Below the pieces are notes generated by a model. It saw only the letters and a program-made list of their open reading frames with translations, did no database searches and was not told the origin of the DNA. A program made the translations under genes and the position numbers. Positions 11,905-23,195 of a stretch of DNA of 64,000 bases are shown in pieces; position 1 is the stretch's first letter, and every line of letters begins with the position of its first letter. Source of the stretch: Xestospongia bergquistia. Lineage: Eukaryota > Porifera > Demospongiae > Haplosclerida > Petrosiidae. The stretch lies in contig OZ014421.1 of NCBI GenBank assembly GCA_963965975.1, positions 4,887,001 through 4,951,000 on the forward strand, given 5' to 3'.

Positions 11905-13184
11905 ATCTATAAATTGTCTATGTCTTTTATGGAGGAGAAAATAAAAGAATTTAAAACACTGCAACAAAAAATGGTGAATGAAATCAATGATATTCTTGAT
12001 AAAATGGATTACATGATACTCTCTGATAAATTGGGGTGGTTCTTGGTGTAACTCAACTCTGATGACATTATCATTAAATGACACCTAGTGATGTAGATCC
12101 ATCACCTAAACCCTAAACCAAAACCTTATGACACGTAGTGATGTCATCATCATAGTACAAGTTACATCATCATAGAAGTTACACCAAGAAGGACCCATAA
12201 ATTGACAAAGGAGGAATTAACAAGCAATGATGTTGATATACTATTTACAGGAATTGATAGAATATTTATTGTAATAGAAACAATTCTTATAGTTGTATTA
12301 TTATAATTGTAATGTATTTAACTTATTTAATGATGATTATGTGACATTTTTAGGAATTTGTCATATTTCTATATCTTTCAGACCTCCTATACTTTGGTGT
12401 GGTGTCTGTATAACTTAGCTACTAATCCTGAGGTTCAGACCAAGTTATGAGATGAAGGTAGTAGGAGATATTGAGATTGTAACTTCAGCTCATATTCACA
12501 GTATGACTTATCTTAGGAACTGTGTTAAATAAAGAAACATTAAGATGAATGAGTCACTAAGGTAACTACTAAACATGATAATAAACATATTTTATTCCTT
12601 TTGTTTGTTTTTTTGGTATACAATGTACCAGCTGGAGTAAGTTTGTAATATATATATTTAAACATTAAAAACATACTTCATACATTATTTAAATTTCCTG
12701 GATATGCATTGCAATTTTTTTAATGTCAATACCTAACCACTCACTCCTCAAATAAAATAAACCTTATTAGTTGTGTTGGTGTGCATGTTTTGATGCTACC
12801 TATTCCCTTACAGGCCAATATACTCATTCCAACATTAGTAATTGGTTGACTCTCTGATTTTTTCCTCATAAACCAGACACTTTTACCCTGAAAAGTGGAA
12901 TTGTGATAGAGAGTATCCATCTAATTGTTTTGCCTTTTTACCATTTGGACCAAGAATGTGTGTTGGTATATTATTAACTAGTAAATGATATTCTTTCTCT
13001 CTCTCCAACACTCAGGTCATTGACTAGTTGAATTATAGAGTTACACATAGCCTTAACTCATCTTATTAAGAGATTCCATATTGAATATTCTGAGAAAACA
13101 CCCATGGATTACATTGTGAAGGTGGTATTAGTTCCAGAGTTACAACTTGATCATGATTTGATTTTACAAGATATTACTGTATGA
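11905..13184 (+). pseudogene. Cytochrome P450 pseudogene, tandem copy of the 13324 gene
   Basis: Remnants of exons 4 to 8 of the neighbouring P450 lie in order. Exon 4 is at about 11905-12025 and 12205-12256, interrupted by a transposon. Exon 5 is at 12384-12545, exon 6 at about 12628-12640, exon 7 at 12812-12963 and exon 8 at 13015-13184. Breaks include a TGA where the intact gene has CGA in exon 5 (aagttatgagatgaa), a second CGA-to-TGA change in exon 7 (attggttgactctc), a one-base gain near gttaaataaagaaac, and loss of exons 1-3. The haem-loop coding segment survives as ccaagaatgtgtgttgg, lacking the preceding Phe-Gly codons. It cannot encode an enzyme. Confidence 0.9.
12034..12196. mobile_element. 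163-bp MITE with 8-bp target duplication, hAT-like
   Basis: The element lies inside pseudogene exon 4. Its ends are inverted repeats, gggtggttcttggtgtaact at 12034-12053 and the complement of gggtccttcttggtgtaact at 12177-12196, with 18 of 20 bases matching. It is flanked by a perfect 8-bp direct repeat, ataaattg, at 12026-12033 and 12197-12204. The intact P450 gene carries a single uninterrupted gataaactgacaaagg at the matching place, which proves insertion. An 8-bp duplication is typical of hAT elements; no transposase fits in 163 bp. Confidence 0.9.
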
Positions 13185-13323
13185 GAAAAATCTCTTGTCT
13201 TTTTTATTGTTTAAAGCTGTTTTTTTGTTTTCTTTTCTTTTTGTTTTTCACTGCTACGCATTTGGATTATTTACTTCCTTTCGAGTTTACTGAGTCCCTC
13301 CCTCAAATATTTAAAAGCAAACA

Positions 13324-15951
13324 ATGAAACTTGCTAGAGTGTTCAAGCAAAGTCATCTCCTGTCCTCAACTTTCTCTACAACTACTACTTTCAGTGAGAA
13401 GCCAGTCAAATCACTACAGGAGATACCAGGACCTAAAGGTTTGCCTCTACTGGGTACTTCCCTTGAATATGCTAGACTCAAAGAAAAGGCTTACAAGCTT
13501 CTTTTCAAGAGAGTTAAAAAACATGGCAAGATATATAAAGAGAAGATGTTGTCTGGATATCCCATGATAGTCTGTGTATGTGATACCGCAGATGTAGAGA
13601 CTGTGTTTCGTTCTGAAGGTAAATATCCTTTGAGAGACGGGTTACCTATTATGCACAAAATCCGAGAAAAACTGAGGATCCCTAAGGCTCTCATACTAAG
13701 GTTGGATGGATGGATGGTCATGGTAGGGGTGTGATTTCAGAGAAAGGGTATACTGTAGAGGTAGATCTGAACACATCTCCAAATATCTATTGTAGCAATC
13801 TGTTGATTTCTTTGTTTAGTTCCAATGAAGAATGGTGGCATCAACGTCAACCTATTTCACAGTTTATGATGGTACCTAGAAAAATTGGAGAATACCATGA
13901 AAGACTTAATGAAGTATCAGAAGATTTAATAAAGGCTATTAAAACATTACGACATGATGAAACAGCACTATTGTCTGATGTATCAACACTTCTCTTCAAG
14001 TGGTCATTTGAGTGTAAGACATAGGATAGCTAGCTACCATTTGTAAGCTCTAGACTAGTAAACATCAATAGTTAAGACATTGACCTAAGATGGCTATCAT
14101 TAGACTTATTATTATGATATGTTTCATAGTTTTTACTAACCTTTTATATGTCACTGTCATCAGTGTTTGGTATGTTGATTAGTCTATAGCTTACTAGATT
14201 ATATTTCTATAGCCGTTGGTTACTTTACTCTTGGCAAACGACTAGGAGCTCTTAATATTGGCAATGTACCCAAAGACTGTCAGGATTTCATTGATAATAC
14301 TCAGATACTTCTTGAAGGCTTGCAGAAAACTGTATTTGATCCTCCTTTTTATAAAATATATCCCACAAAATTATGGAAACAGCTGATGAATAGTCAAGAT
14401 CAGGTAAGTATAATTCTAGATGTAGTACTTTCCACTATACATGCATCTGTACGTAGTGTGTCAACATATCTGTAGTATGTTATTTTATTATACTACTCAC
14501 TGTTATTTTGTCATGTGACTTAAGTTTATGTATGTACAGTCATTTGTATGTCCCAGCCCTCTCTCTATATTCAGAAAAATTGAAACAACTACAAATTAAA
14601 TACTTGTTTGTAATATATTACCTCTGTTTAAAGTACAGCATTATCCTAAGGACAAGTAGTTACACTAGATATGTCATGTCTACAGATGTATAAGCTAGCC
14701 ATGTCTTTTATGGAGGAAAAAATATCAGAAGTGGAAACTCTCAAGACAAAACTAGTCAACAAAGATGAAGATATTCCTGATAAAATTGATTTTTTGACAT
14801 ACATGATACTCTTTGATAAACTGACAAAGGAGGAACTAACAAGCAATGCTATTGATCTCCTTTTTGGAGGAATTGATACAGTAATGACACAGTTCCTGCA
14901 TAATTTAATGTACTGTTTCTATCTTTTCAGACCTCCTATACTTTGGCGTGGTGTCTTTATAACTTAGCTATTAATCCTGAGGTTCAGGTCAAGTTACGAG
15001 ATGAAGTTATGAAGGTGGTAGGAGATAATGAGATTGTAACTCCAGCTCATATCCACAGTATGCCTTATCTTAGAAACTGTGTTAAAGAAACATTAAGGTG
15101 GGTGGGTGGTCCAATGATATAGTTTGTTTGGTTTCTTGTTTTTTATTTACTTGTTATTTTGTTTGTAGGTTGTACCCTTTAATAATGGCTAATATAAGGA
15201 CCCTCAAAAATGATGTAGTTCTCTCTGGATATAAAGTGCCAGCTGGAGTAAGTTTTCTTTGAAAAAGCTATATTAAAACACACCTGTTATAATTAATTAA
15301 ATAATATCAATTATGTTAATAATTCATTTTATCACTCACAGGTTCAAGTCCTTATTCCAACACTAGTGATGGGTCGACTGCCTGAAAATTTTCCTCATGA
15401 ACCAGACAGTTTTTACCCTGACAGATGGAATCGTGAAGGAGAATATCCAACTAATCCTTTTGCCTTTTTACCATTTGGATTTGGACCAAGAATGTGCATT
15501 GGTAAACTAAATGTTAGACTGTGTTATATTACCATATGTCACTTTAAAGAAATGTTATATAACAATAATATTTTATAAAGATAACTAAATGTTTTACTTA
15601 ATTTCTGCAATGAACACACAATACAAAATGTAGTTAGATTTTGAAATTTGATTTACCATTATTTTATTCTTCTACAATTACCTTAACAGAAAAAGATGTT
15701 TTATTTTCTCATTAAATTACACAAGATATTTTGATATCTATAATATTGCAGTCTTTTTTATATTGCTCTTATTCTTTCGATTACACTCAGGTCGTAGACT
15801 AGCTGAATTAGAGATACACATAGGATTAACTCATCTTATTAAGAGGTTCCATATTGAATATCCTGAGAAAATACCCATGGATTATGTTGTGAAGTTATTG
15901 ATAGTTCCAGAGAGACAACTTGATTTGATATTTCAAGATATTACTGTGTGA
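13324..15951 (+). CDS. Cytochrome P450, mitochondrial clan
   Basis: Eight exons join in frame: 13324-13700, 13820-14013, 14213-14403, 14686-14880, 14931-15097, 15169-15247, 15342-15501, 15791-15951, for about 507 residues. The N-terminus ([20 protein letters not shown]) is basic and Ser/Thr-rich without a membrane anchor, as in a mitochondrial presequence, followed by [20 protein letters not shown]. Canonical P450 elements follow: [13 protein letters not shown] (helix C), [15 protein letters not shown] (I-helix oxygen-activation site), CVKETLRLYPL (ExxR), FYPDRWNRE, and the haem loop [20 protein letters not shown] with the Cys ligand. The basic residues after the Cys fit adrenodoxin-type partners of the CYP11/24/27 clan. 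A steroid or other lipid substrate is likely by family, but the subfamily cannot be fixed by eye. A broken copy lies immediately upstream. Confidence 0.93.
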
Positions 15952-18195
15952 TAACAATATTACTGTAATTAATATTTAAATAGCTGACACAAGATTTTAT
16001 TTTCTGTATATGGTCTTAAATATGCTATACTATATACTTTTTATTTGATAATCCTTTAAATAGTTCTTTAATAATGCTATCATTAAAAATAATATGTGAT
16101 TGATTACTAACTACATTTGTAGGCCATTAATATATAAAAGATTCTGTTACTGACACCATGGATATTGGAGTATCTAATTAATTATGAGTCTATTAGTGTT
16201 AAAATTGAGTGGAGGTATATTGGTGGAATGCAATATAATAATGGTATAACCACCATTAATTAGTTTTAGTGTGGATCATTCCTCATATCTTTAGTGATTT
16301 TCAATACTGAGAATATAATACCTCTGTCGTGGACTCATTGAAGTATTGGGTATAATTGTATGATAAGTGTTTAGTGTTATTTTGAGCTATGATTGATTTG
16401 TGTTATCATTATTTATTTGTTAATAGCTGTAACTTACGCTTTTATTGTTGTAGTGAAATATGTTAATTGCGGTAATAGATATTTCTTAGCGCTAGTTTTC
16501 CATAGTGTTATGTTTTCATTTACGCTTTTTCTATGTCTTGTAATGAACTTGTTTATATGTTTGGATACAAGATAGCTTACTGTTTTCTTCTCCCATGTAG
16601 ATATTGTATATCAATGTAGAAACAATAAGGATCAGAAAGACACCAACTATTACATGCAAAGGCACAAGAAACAATAAATATCTTTGAGAGATTAACCCTA
16701 CAGATAAGAAGATAATAATGTGTTATTTTAACAATTATAATTTTGGTGGAACATTATGGAATCCAAAGTTCATGAGAATTACGGACACTATAATTAACTC
16801 TACAAATTGGTTGTTAAAATAACTGAAATATTTTACAGTGATATGCAAGATAACAAAGTTATGAGATCATAGCTATATCCATTTTATAGTAATTAGGCCT
16901 CACAATTCATTAGATACAATCATAAGATCTAATCTTATTGCTGTTATTAATAATATAATATGTATTGTCCCATTGTCACAAGTTTTGTCTTTTCCTGCCT
17001 GACATGCGGCATGACTTTTGAGAGTGACAGATATAATTAACCTGAATAAATATAAATTAACCACTGATAATGCTCATTCTTTAGGCTACTATACATTACC
17101 ATAAGATAATGATTAGACTCTGAAGTATGCTGTAATTTAATTATTAGTCAGCATTTATTGATCAAAGTCTATTTCTTTTCAAACAAAGACAAAAATTGGC
17201 CAAGTGTTCACAAATCCCATTGTGTACAAAATTCACAAAAACCCACCTTATTAAGTGAAGTACAAAAATCAGAATCCTCCTTGTCTATTAATATTGTGAG
17301 TTAATTAATACCTCGTTTCCTCATCTTTCATTTGGGATGGTAGAATACATTTCAATTGTTTGAGTGGGAGCTTCCCGTTCCCATCTTTTTGTTTCCTGGA
17401 CAATCTAGAAATGAATGCTCTATTGTATAGAGGCCAAGAATGACATTCACATTCTTGTTCACAACATTTTATTATTGTATTTCTTTCTGTTGATGCCAAC
17501 AACAAGAAACATATGATATGTATAGGTTATAAAGTGAGGTTGACCTTTTAATATAAATAACCTGGTTTGTAAAAGGTTAAAAACTATCCATACATTTTAT
17601 TTAATAATATAATTGTCTCAAGGAGATGTGTTCTCAAAGCAATAACAGATAATCATATACTAATATATACAATAAATTTCACTGTTTTTGACCAATCAGA
17701 TTGCAATTACATGTTTCACTGCTAACAGTCAAGACAGTGCAGTTATAAAATGCATGGACTCCATTACTGATTATTTAAAGAGGATACAGAAAGATGCATA
17801 TTCAAAATTTAAAATGCTGTATTTTTTCACCTTGATTGTGGTTAATTATAGCTACTTACTAACATTCTGCCTACTGGTTTCATTAAAAAAAATTCTAGTA
17901 CAATAATATGATAAACATACTCATCTTAAAAGTATATTATTAGGTATAAATTATATTTTTTTGTTTGTTAAAGTGATTAAAATAACATTTAATTTAATAA
18001 AAAATGTATCAGGCTTGACAGTAAACAATCATGATGTTTATTTAATAACCACTTGGTTTTTAAAAATGCAAAAGAATTCCTTCATTAAAAGTTATATAAA
18101 GTTTATGAACAACAGATACGATATGATATGATAGGTGTGGTACTGCATGGTACATAAGACTAACTATACATCATGGTGAAATAAAGCCACACCTA
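15952..18195. other. Intergenic, left flank of the IgGFc array
   Basis: No supported gene. 16960-17100 is duplicated at about 31690-31810 on the far side of the array (shared cttttcc..gcctgaca and gagagtgaca..taattaacct). 17440-17500 matches 21550-21600 and 26700-26770 (tgacattcacattct, ttctgttgatgccaacaa). A hydrophobic 60-codon frame at 16393-16575 has no other support. Confidence 0.55.
18000..18195. repeat. Spacer repeat of the IgGFc array (first of several copies)
   Basis: A block containing cttcattaaaagttatataa, agtttatgaacaacagat and atggtgaaataaagccacac recurs near 18000-18195, 21850-22040, 22840-22970, 23000-23195, 27770-27900 and 27930-28155. Most copies lie just beyond the terminal exon of an IgGFc-type gene, so they mark the 3' flank of the duplicated unit. 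Two copies stand alone between units. Confidence 0.8.
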
Positions 18196-20250
18196 TTACA
18201 ATGTGTTACAATATTTAGGAACTGAAGTGGGTTCATTTAGTTTCAGGTAATGGCAGCCAACTTCTGCAAGTAATTTGGAACATTCATCTGAAGTAGGACA
18301 ATCTAGAAAATAAAATATGATGTGTTATGTTATCATTAAAGCTTATCATCTTACAAGGTATATAATTACTTAGAATATAAATTAATATCAATTATCCTTT
18401 TCGCAAAACAGTAGAAAGAATGATAATAAATTATAACCAGCTTTCAAATGCATACATTGTCCATTGTATATAATAAATGGTATACATGGACATTTACAAT
18501 ATGTTTTTACTATATTACTTTTCACATGCTAATTAACATAAAACTATAGTATTAATTGAGCAACATCTTCAATCTTTAGAGACTGGTTTCATGCATACAT
18601 GATATATCTATGCTGCAAATTTTTTTGATAAATTTATCATAGTCTATCAAGAAATATTCTGTCAGGAAATAACTGATCTGGACAACATACTATTAGAAGA
18701 TAGTCTAATAAAAAATTCGATTACTGGTATAGTATGGCTTTGGTAATACCTATCAAAACACTGATGTATGTCATTAGTTGATATTAGTTGAAGATATGTA
18801 TACCTATAAACTGTATTGTTTTCAATCCTTTTTTCCTCCTTTATCTACAACTACACTTACTGTTAAGTAACATTCCAGCAACATAACCATATCCACGAAA
18901 ATCATGAAACCCATACACACTGACATATATCTTGCCATTAGGATGACTATGACTAATAGTATAGGCTCCATTAGCTGCAGTGGCAAAGCCATATCCTGCA
19001 ATAGCTCCATCACTGTTATAAATTGGTGTCCAATTTAACTTGGTGAATATACCATTAATTATAACAGCACCATTGAAATAAGAATCTGCTGGTAATGCTA
19101 TGCTATAGGAGTTTCTTGGAATTTCTGGTAATGTAGTAAATGTGACACAGTGAGGGTATTGTCTAAGAGGAGGAACTGTCATTAAGATTGGATCACCAAA
19201 ATTGGATACAGGAAATTCACGACTAAATCCTACCTCAGTAATGTAACATGGCTGACTGCAGACAGCATGACAATATGTATTAGGCTCACTATCAAATATG
19301 AAAATGTCACCAGATAAAGCCAAAGTTGATGATGTTAAATTTCGTAGACAAGTTATATTAATTTTAGTGTCATCTTTTGATGCTATAATTTTAAATCTTT
19401 GTCCATTGGTACGACTCTCCAGTGGTGTTAGTAAGAAGTCTGTTCCCCAATTTATAGTGGGTGGTACTTGAGTAGCCAATGGATCACAAAAGTGATATCC
19501 TACTGGTACATTAGCACATGAATGTCCTCCAATAACTGTCAGTGGATAATTAGATACGATCTTTGTTCCACTAAGATCTACTTTTGTTGCTGCTATCAAT
19601 AATGTCTGCAATGAATGTAATGTAATAGTATGATTGGTACCAGCTGTGATTGTAACTATAGTACTGCTACTTTGTTGAGGATCTTGTGGTAGTCGTATCG
19701 TTTGAGTAGGTGTAATAGTCACTGTTGTGTTATCTCTACAACCTACTAAGAGGATCTGACCTCGTTGGCTTGTTGCATCAGATGCCTCTGACATTCCATA
19801 ATAGATGTACTCGTCTGCAGAATGATCGTGACATGGCAGAGCTAAATAGGTCATAGAAGGTATGTTAGATGTATGTCCAACTAGAACAAGAGAGATAGGT
19901 TGACTAGGGGATGATGTCACATGAAGTCCACGATGACGGTAAGTATAAGTGATACCTCGTACTTGTAAATTTCGTGGTATGGTAACAAAGGTAGGAGCAT
20001 TAGCTGTTGTAGTTCCAGTATGACTGAATCCAGTTGAAGATGATATATTAAATTGAACTGGAATTGAGCTTTTTGTTAAAACAATAATTTCTAGGGGACT
20101 ACTAATTGTGGAAAACTGTCGAAAAAAAGCAACGTGGAATTCACTAGCAGCATAGCTGGGCAACCCATCAGCTCCTGTGCAGATATTAATATCTACTAGA
20201 GCTAAAACAGTCGCTGTTAGTAGAAGAATCATCGTGTTCTTTACACGCAT
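18196..20250 (-). CDS. Secreted IgGFc-binding-domain protein, array copy A
   Basis: Exon 1 is 20250-18861 and the terminal exon 18302-18196, together about 498 residues. Reading straight on gives a stop after 469 codons, but a strong donor (aaca|gtaagt) lies just before it, and the distal exon, with acceptor tttctag, is conserved in the sister genes and joins in phase. Residues 1-26 are a signal peptide (MILLLTATVLALVDINICTG). The body matches the IgGFc-binding N-terminal domain of FCGBP-type mucus proteins: TFVTIPRNLQV, LVLVGHTS, LSGTKIVSNYPLTVIGGHSC, CDPLATQVPPTINWGTDFLL, ESRTNGQRFKIIAS. The terminal exon adds a Cys-containing tail (NCPTSDECSKLLAEVGCHYL). Many N-glycosylation sequons (NIT, NLT, NTT) fit secretion. 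By family, a role in mucus or extracellular matrix is likely; the ligand is unknown. Confidence 0.88.
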
Positions 20251-22039
20251 ACAGGTCGAAGGGTTGTTTTTAATTGTGCATGCCTGCAGGAGCCCATAGT
20301 AGCTTAATCACAAAGCTTAAAATGGCATTTTCAAAATATGTTTAATTTACTTGATGCTGCACCACATAGTTGCTCCTGGTACCCCGGTGTAGAAGATCTA
20401 TTTAAAAAGTAGAGGGACAGAAAGTCCATGGATGGTCAAAAGAAGTGCATACGAAAAACAAATTAATTTACAAGGTGACTCCTATATATATTGTTCCAAC
20501 ATTTTTGATGGTAGACTACTGTTGTTCTTTCCAGTGCTAGTCCTGATCAGTCACATATTTCGAATTTGAAGAACTATAACACGTAGCACACTTCCTTATG
20601 AGTTTTAGACAGACTCATATATTTAATGTCACATATTTTTTTGAAATCAGGAACATAATACAAATAATTTATATTTCACTTTCTGTGTCTCTCTAACAAA
20701 ATGACATGTGACATTAAATATAATATAAGGTAAACGCCCCTAACTAGTGAATCATCATATCTAGTTTGTTAAAGTGGTAACTTCTACTCTGTTTTTAACC
20801 ACTAAGAAACTGTTATAATTAACACTTATGTAACAAGTTTATATACCCCTAATTTCATTCAAACCTATTTTGCATATTAACAGAGCAAACGTTTTTTTAT
20901 ACTTATTAGTTTCCATGGCAACAATTGTTTTTTGTCCCAACCCATGGTTTACTAAAAGCAGCACCAGGAGCTTTCTAGTAATGACTGAACAGAAAATTAG
21001 ATAAATAATTCAGATACAATAAGGAACAATGTACTTATATAGACTACAAATATTATTGGATGGATCACTGTCCTATGTTGGATGAATCTGAACATTTGTT
21101 GAGTGAGTCCAAAGGATGAACCAAATACAAACGAGATGACTCCATGTAACAAACTTGGACAGTTATCCATCCATTGAGAGGTTTATTGTACGCAGCTCTC
21201 TAAAGAGATATCTCACAAGAGTACAGTATGATCAGTATATTTGATATAACTCTGATGTTTGGTTGTGCTAACTGTTTTACAGCTCAAAATACTTTGTATC
21301 AACACAAAACAGTCTTATATATATAGAAAATGCTTTGATCCTTCTTTTGTATGTTGCATCTTGTAATATCACATCACAAAAGTACAATAAGTACATTGTA
21401 GTTATTAAAAGAAGTCAATCAAAATTAACTACTACCCAATACACTGTGATATTGGATAGTGCATCTATTGAAAAATGTTGTAATATAATAACTAAGTGTA
21501 CAATCAATTGTAGTTATCTACAGATATTTAAGTCAATACAAACCCTACAACACATTATTGTGTTTCTTTCTGTAGATACCAACAACGAGAAACCTAAGGA
21601 ATTGAGATGTGTGGAAAAGTAGAGTTGTATTATAAAGCGAGGTAGACCTTTTAAAGAAATAACCTTGAACTTCATTGTAACACCTTGATTGTGGTTAATT
21701 ATATCTAACACTATTACAACATTATGTCTACTGGTTTCATTAAAATTTCTTTCATAATAATATGATAAACATCACCACCTTAAAAGTATATTATTACTTT
21801 GTAATAAATTGAGTTAGAGTAAAATTAAGTATAAATTACATTCCTATTTATTAACTTAATAAGCATGTATCAGGTATGACCAACAATTGTAGTGTTAATT
21901 TAATAACACTATTGATTATTATAAATTCATTTATTAAAAGTTACATAAAATTTATGAACAACAGATACAATTAACATCAACATCATATGATAGGTGTAAT
22001 ACACATGACTAACTATCATGGTGAAATAAGCCACACACA
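20251..22039. other. Spacer between array copies A and B
   Basis: 20340-20640 resembles the upstream regions of copies B and C (gtagaaaatctatttaaaag and gaactaacagtagcacttcc blocks) and probably contains the promoter of copy A. 20915-21620 is the second dispersed-repeat copy; a 95-codon frame at 21335-21622 inside it has no recognised domain. 21770-22039 is array spacer repeat. Confidence 0.6.
20915..21620. repeat. Dispersed repeat, copy 2
   Basis: It matches 7680-8350 in block order: the ttctagtaatgactgaacag block near 20970, acaaatattattgga at about 21047, then gatagtgcatctattgaaaa near 21460. A third partial copy begins at 25555. The last 70 bp also match 17450-17500 and 26700-26770. Confidence 0.6.
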
Positions 22040-22146
22040 TTACAATGTGTTACAATATTTAGGGACTGAAGTGGGTTCATTTAGTTGCAGACAACGGCAG
22101 CATACAGCTGCAAGTAACTTGGCACATTCATTTGGAGTAGGACAAT
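22040..22146 (-). pseudogene. Orphan terminal exon of the IgGFc family
   Basis: This 107-bp stretch is a complete terminal exon: acceptor ttttctag, codons for a Cys-rich tail (CPTPNECAKLLAAVCCRCLQ), and TAA at the same place as in the three genes. It is closer to the terminal exon of copy C than to that of copy A or B. No first exon lies between it and copy B's own terminal exon, so it is either a relic of a lost unit or an alternative last exon of copy B. Its acceptor falls in a perfect 50-bp inverted repeat. Confidence 0.8.
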
Positions 22147-22325
22147 CTAGAAAATAAAATATAATATGTTATAATTATCATCAAAGCATCTTATAGGATA
22201 ATTGCTTAGAATATAAATTAATATCACTTACCCCTTTTAAAGAATAAAGAAAACAAATATAATGTTTGGTATACATTATAACATATTATATTTTATTTTC
22301 TAGATTGTCCTACTCCAAATGAATG
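22125..22325. repeat. Perfect 50-bp inverted repeat over a splice acceptor
   Basis: 22125-22174 and 22276-22325 are exact reverse complements, separated by 101 bp. The repeated unit contains the acceptor tattttctag and the first bases of the orphan terminal exon. In a minus-strand transcript the two arms would form a long hairpin enclosing the acceptor. Confidence 0.95.
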
Positions 22326-22401
22326 GACATTTATAATATACTTTTACTATAATACTTTTCATATGCTATTTAACTCAAAACTATATTATTAATGATCATA
22401 T

Positions 22402-22653
22402 GGGGCACCATTTGTATCAAAATTGAGATATTATCATGATATATTAAATAAGTCATTATTTATTAAATAACTCTTGATTTACTTCTTATTTATTTAATAA
22501 ATCATTCATTATTTAGTAAATCATACATTACTTAATAAATCAAGCATTATTAGTAAATCACAAGTTATTTAACAAATAATGAGCATTAATAAGCCAATCA
22601 TAACTTGTTAACTGTACTATTGAACGCATTCAATTTTGATACAAATGGCACCC
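22402..22653. mobile_element. MITE-like foldback element, ~250 bp
   Basis: The ends are inverted repeats: ccatttgtatcaaaattga at 22408-22426, complemented by tcaattttgatacaaatgg at 22630-22648, with a near match extending outward to tggg. The interior is low-complexity AT-rich sequence with repeated aataaatca motifs. I cannot define a target duplication. A single similar arm lies near 6485 (atgggtgtgccatttgtgtc). Confidence 0.65.
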
Positions 22654-23195
22654 ATCAACTTCGATTCTTAAAACCTACAAATATTTAAAGCTTGGTTTTG
22701 TGTATATATGACATAACTATGCTGGTATGTTGTCTATGAGCCCATGTAAATTTTTAAATAAACTTATCATAGTCTAACAATATCAGGAAATAACCACCTA
22801 TCTCAAAATATTAGTAGACAATCTAATAAAAAATTATATTTAATAAAAAATATATCAGGCTTGACAGTAAACAATCATGATGTTTATTTAATAACCACTT
22901 GTTTTTTAAAAATGCAAAAGAATTCCTTCATTAAAAGTTATATAAAGTTTATGAACAACAGATATAATATCATGTGTATAGGTTCTTGTTGTTTGTTAAA
23001 GTAACATTTAACTTAATAAAAAATATAATCAGCAACAATTATGGTGTTTACCACTTGGTTATTTAAAATGCAAAAATTCATTTATTAAAAGTTATATAAA
23101 GTTTATGAACAACAGATATGATATGATATGATAGGTGTGGTATTGCATGGTACATAAGACTAACTATACATCATGGTGAAATAAAGCCACACCTA

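Noticed and set aside
16393..16575. Hydrophobic 60-codon frame as a membrane protein
   Set aside because: AT-rich DNA yields such frames by chance; no splice context, homology or paralog.
18841..18860. Stop codon ending the unspliced 469-codon frame of array copy A
   Set aside because: It lies in the intron if the conserved GTAAGT donor is used, as the in-phase terminal exons of all three copies indicate.
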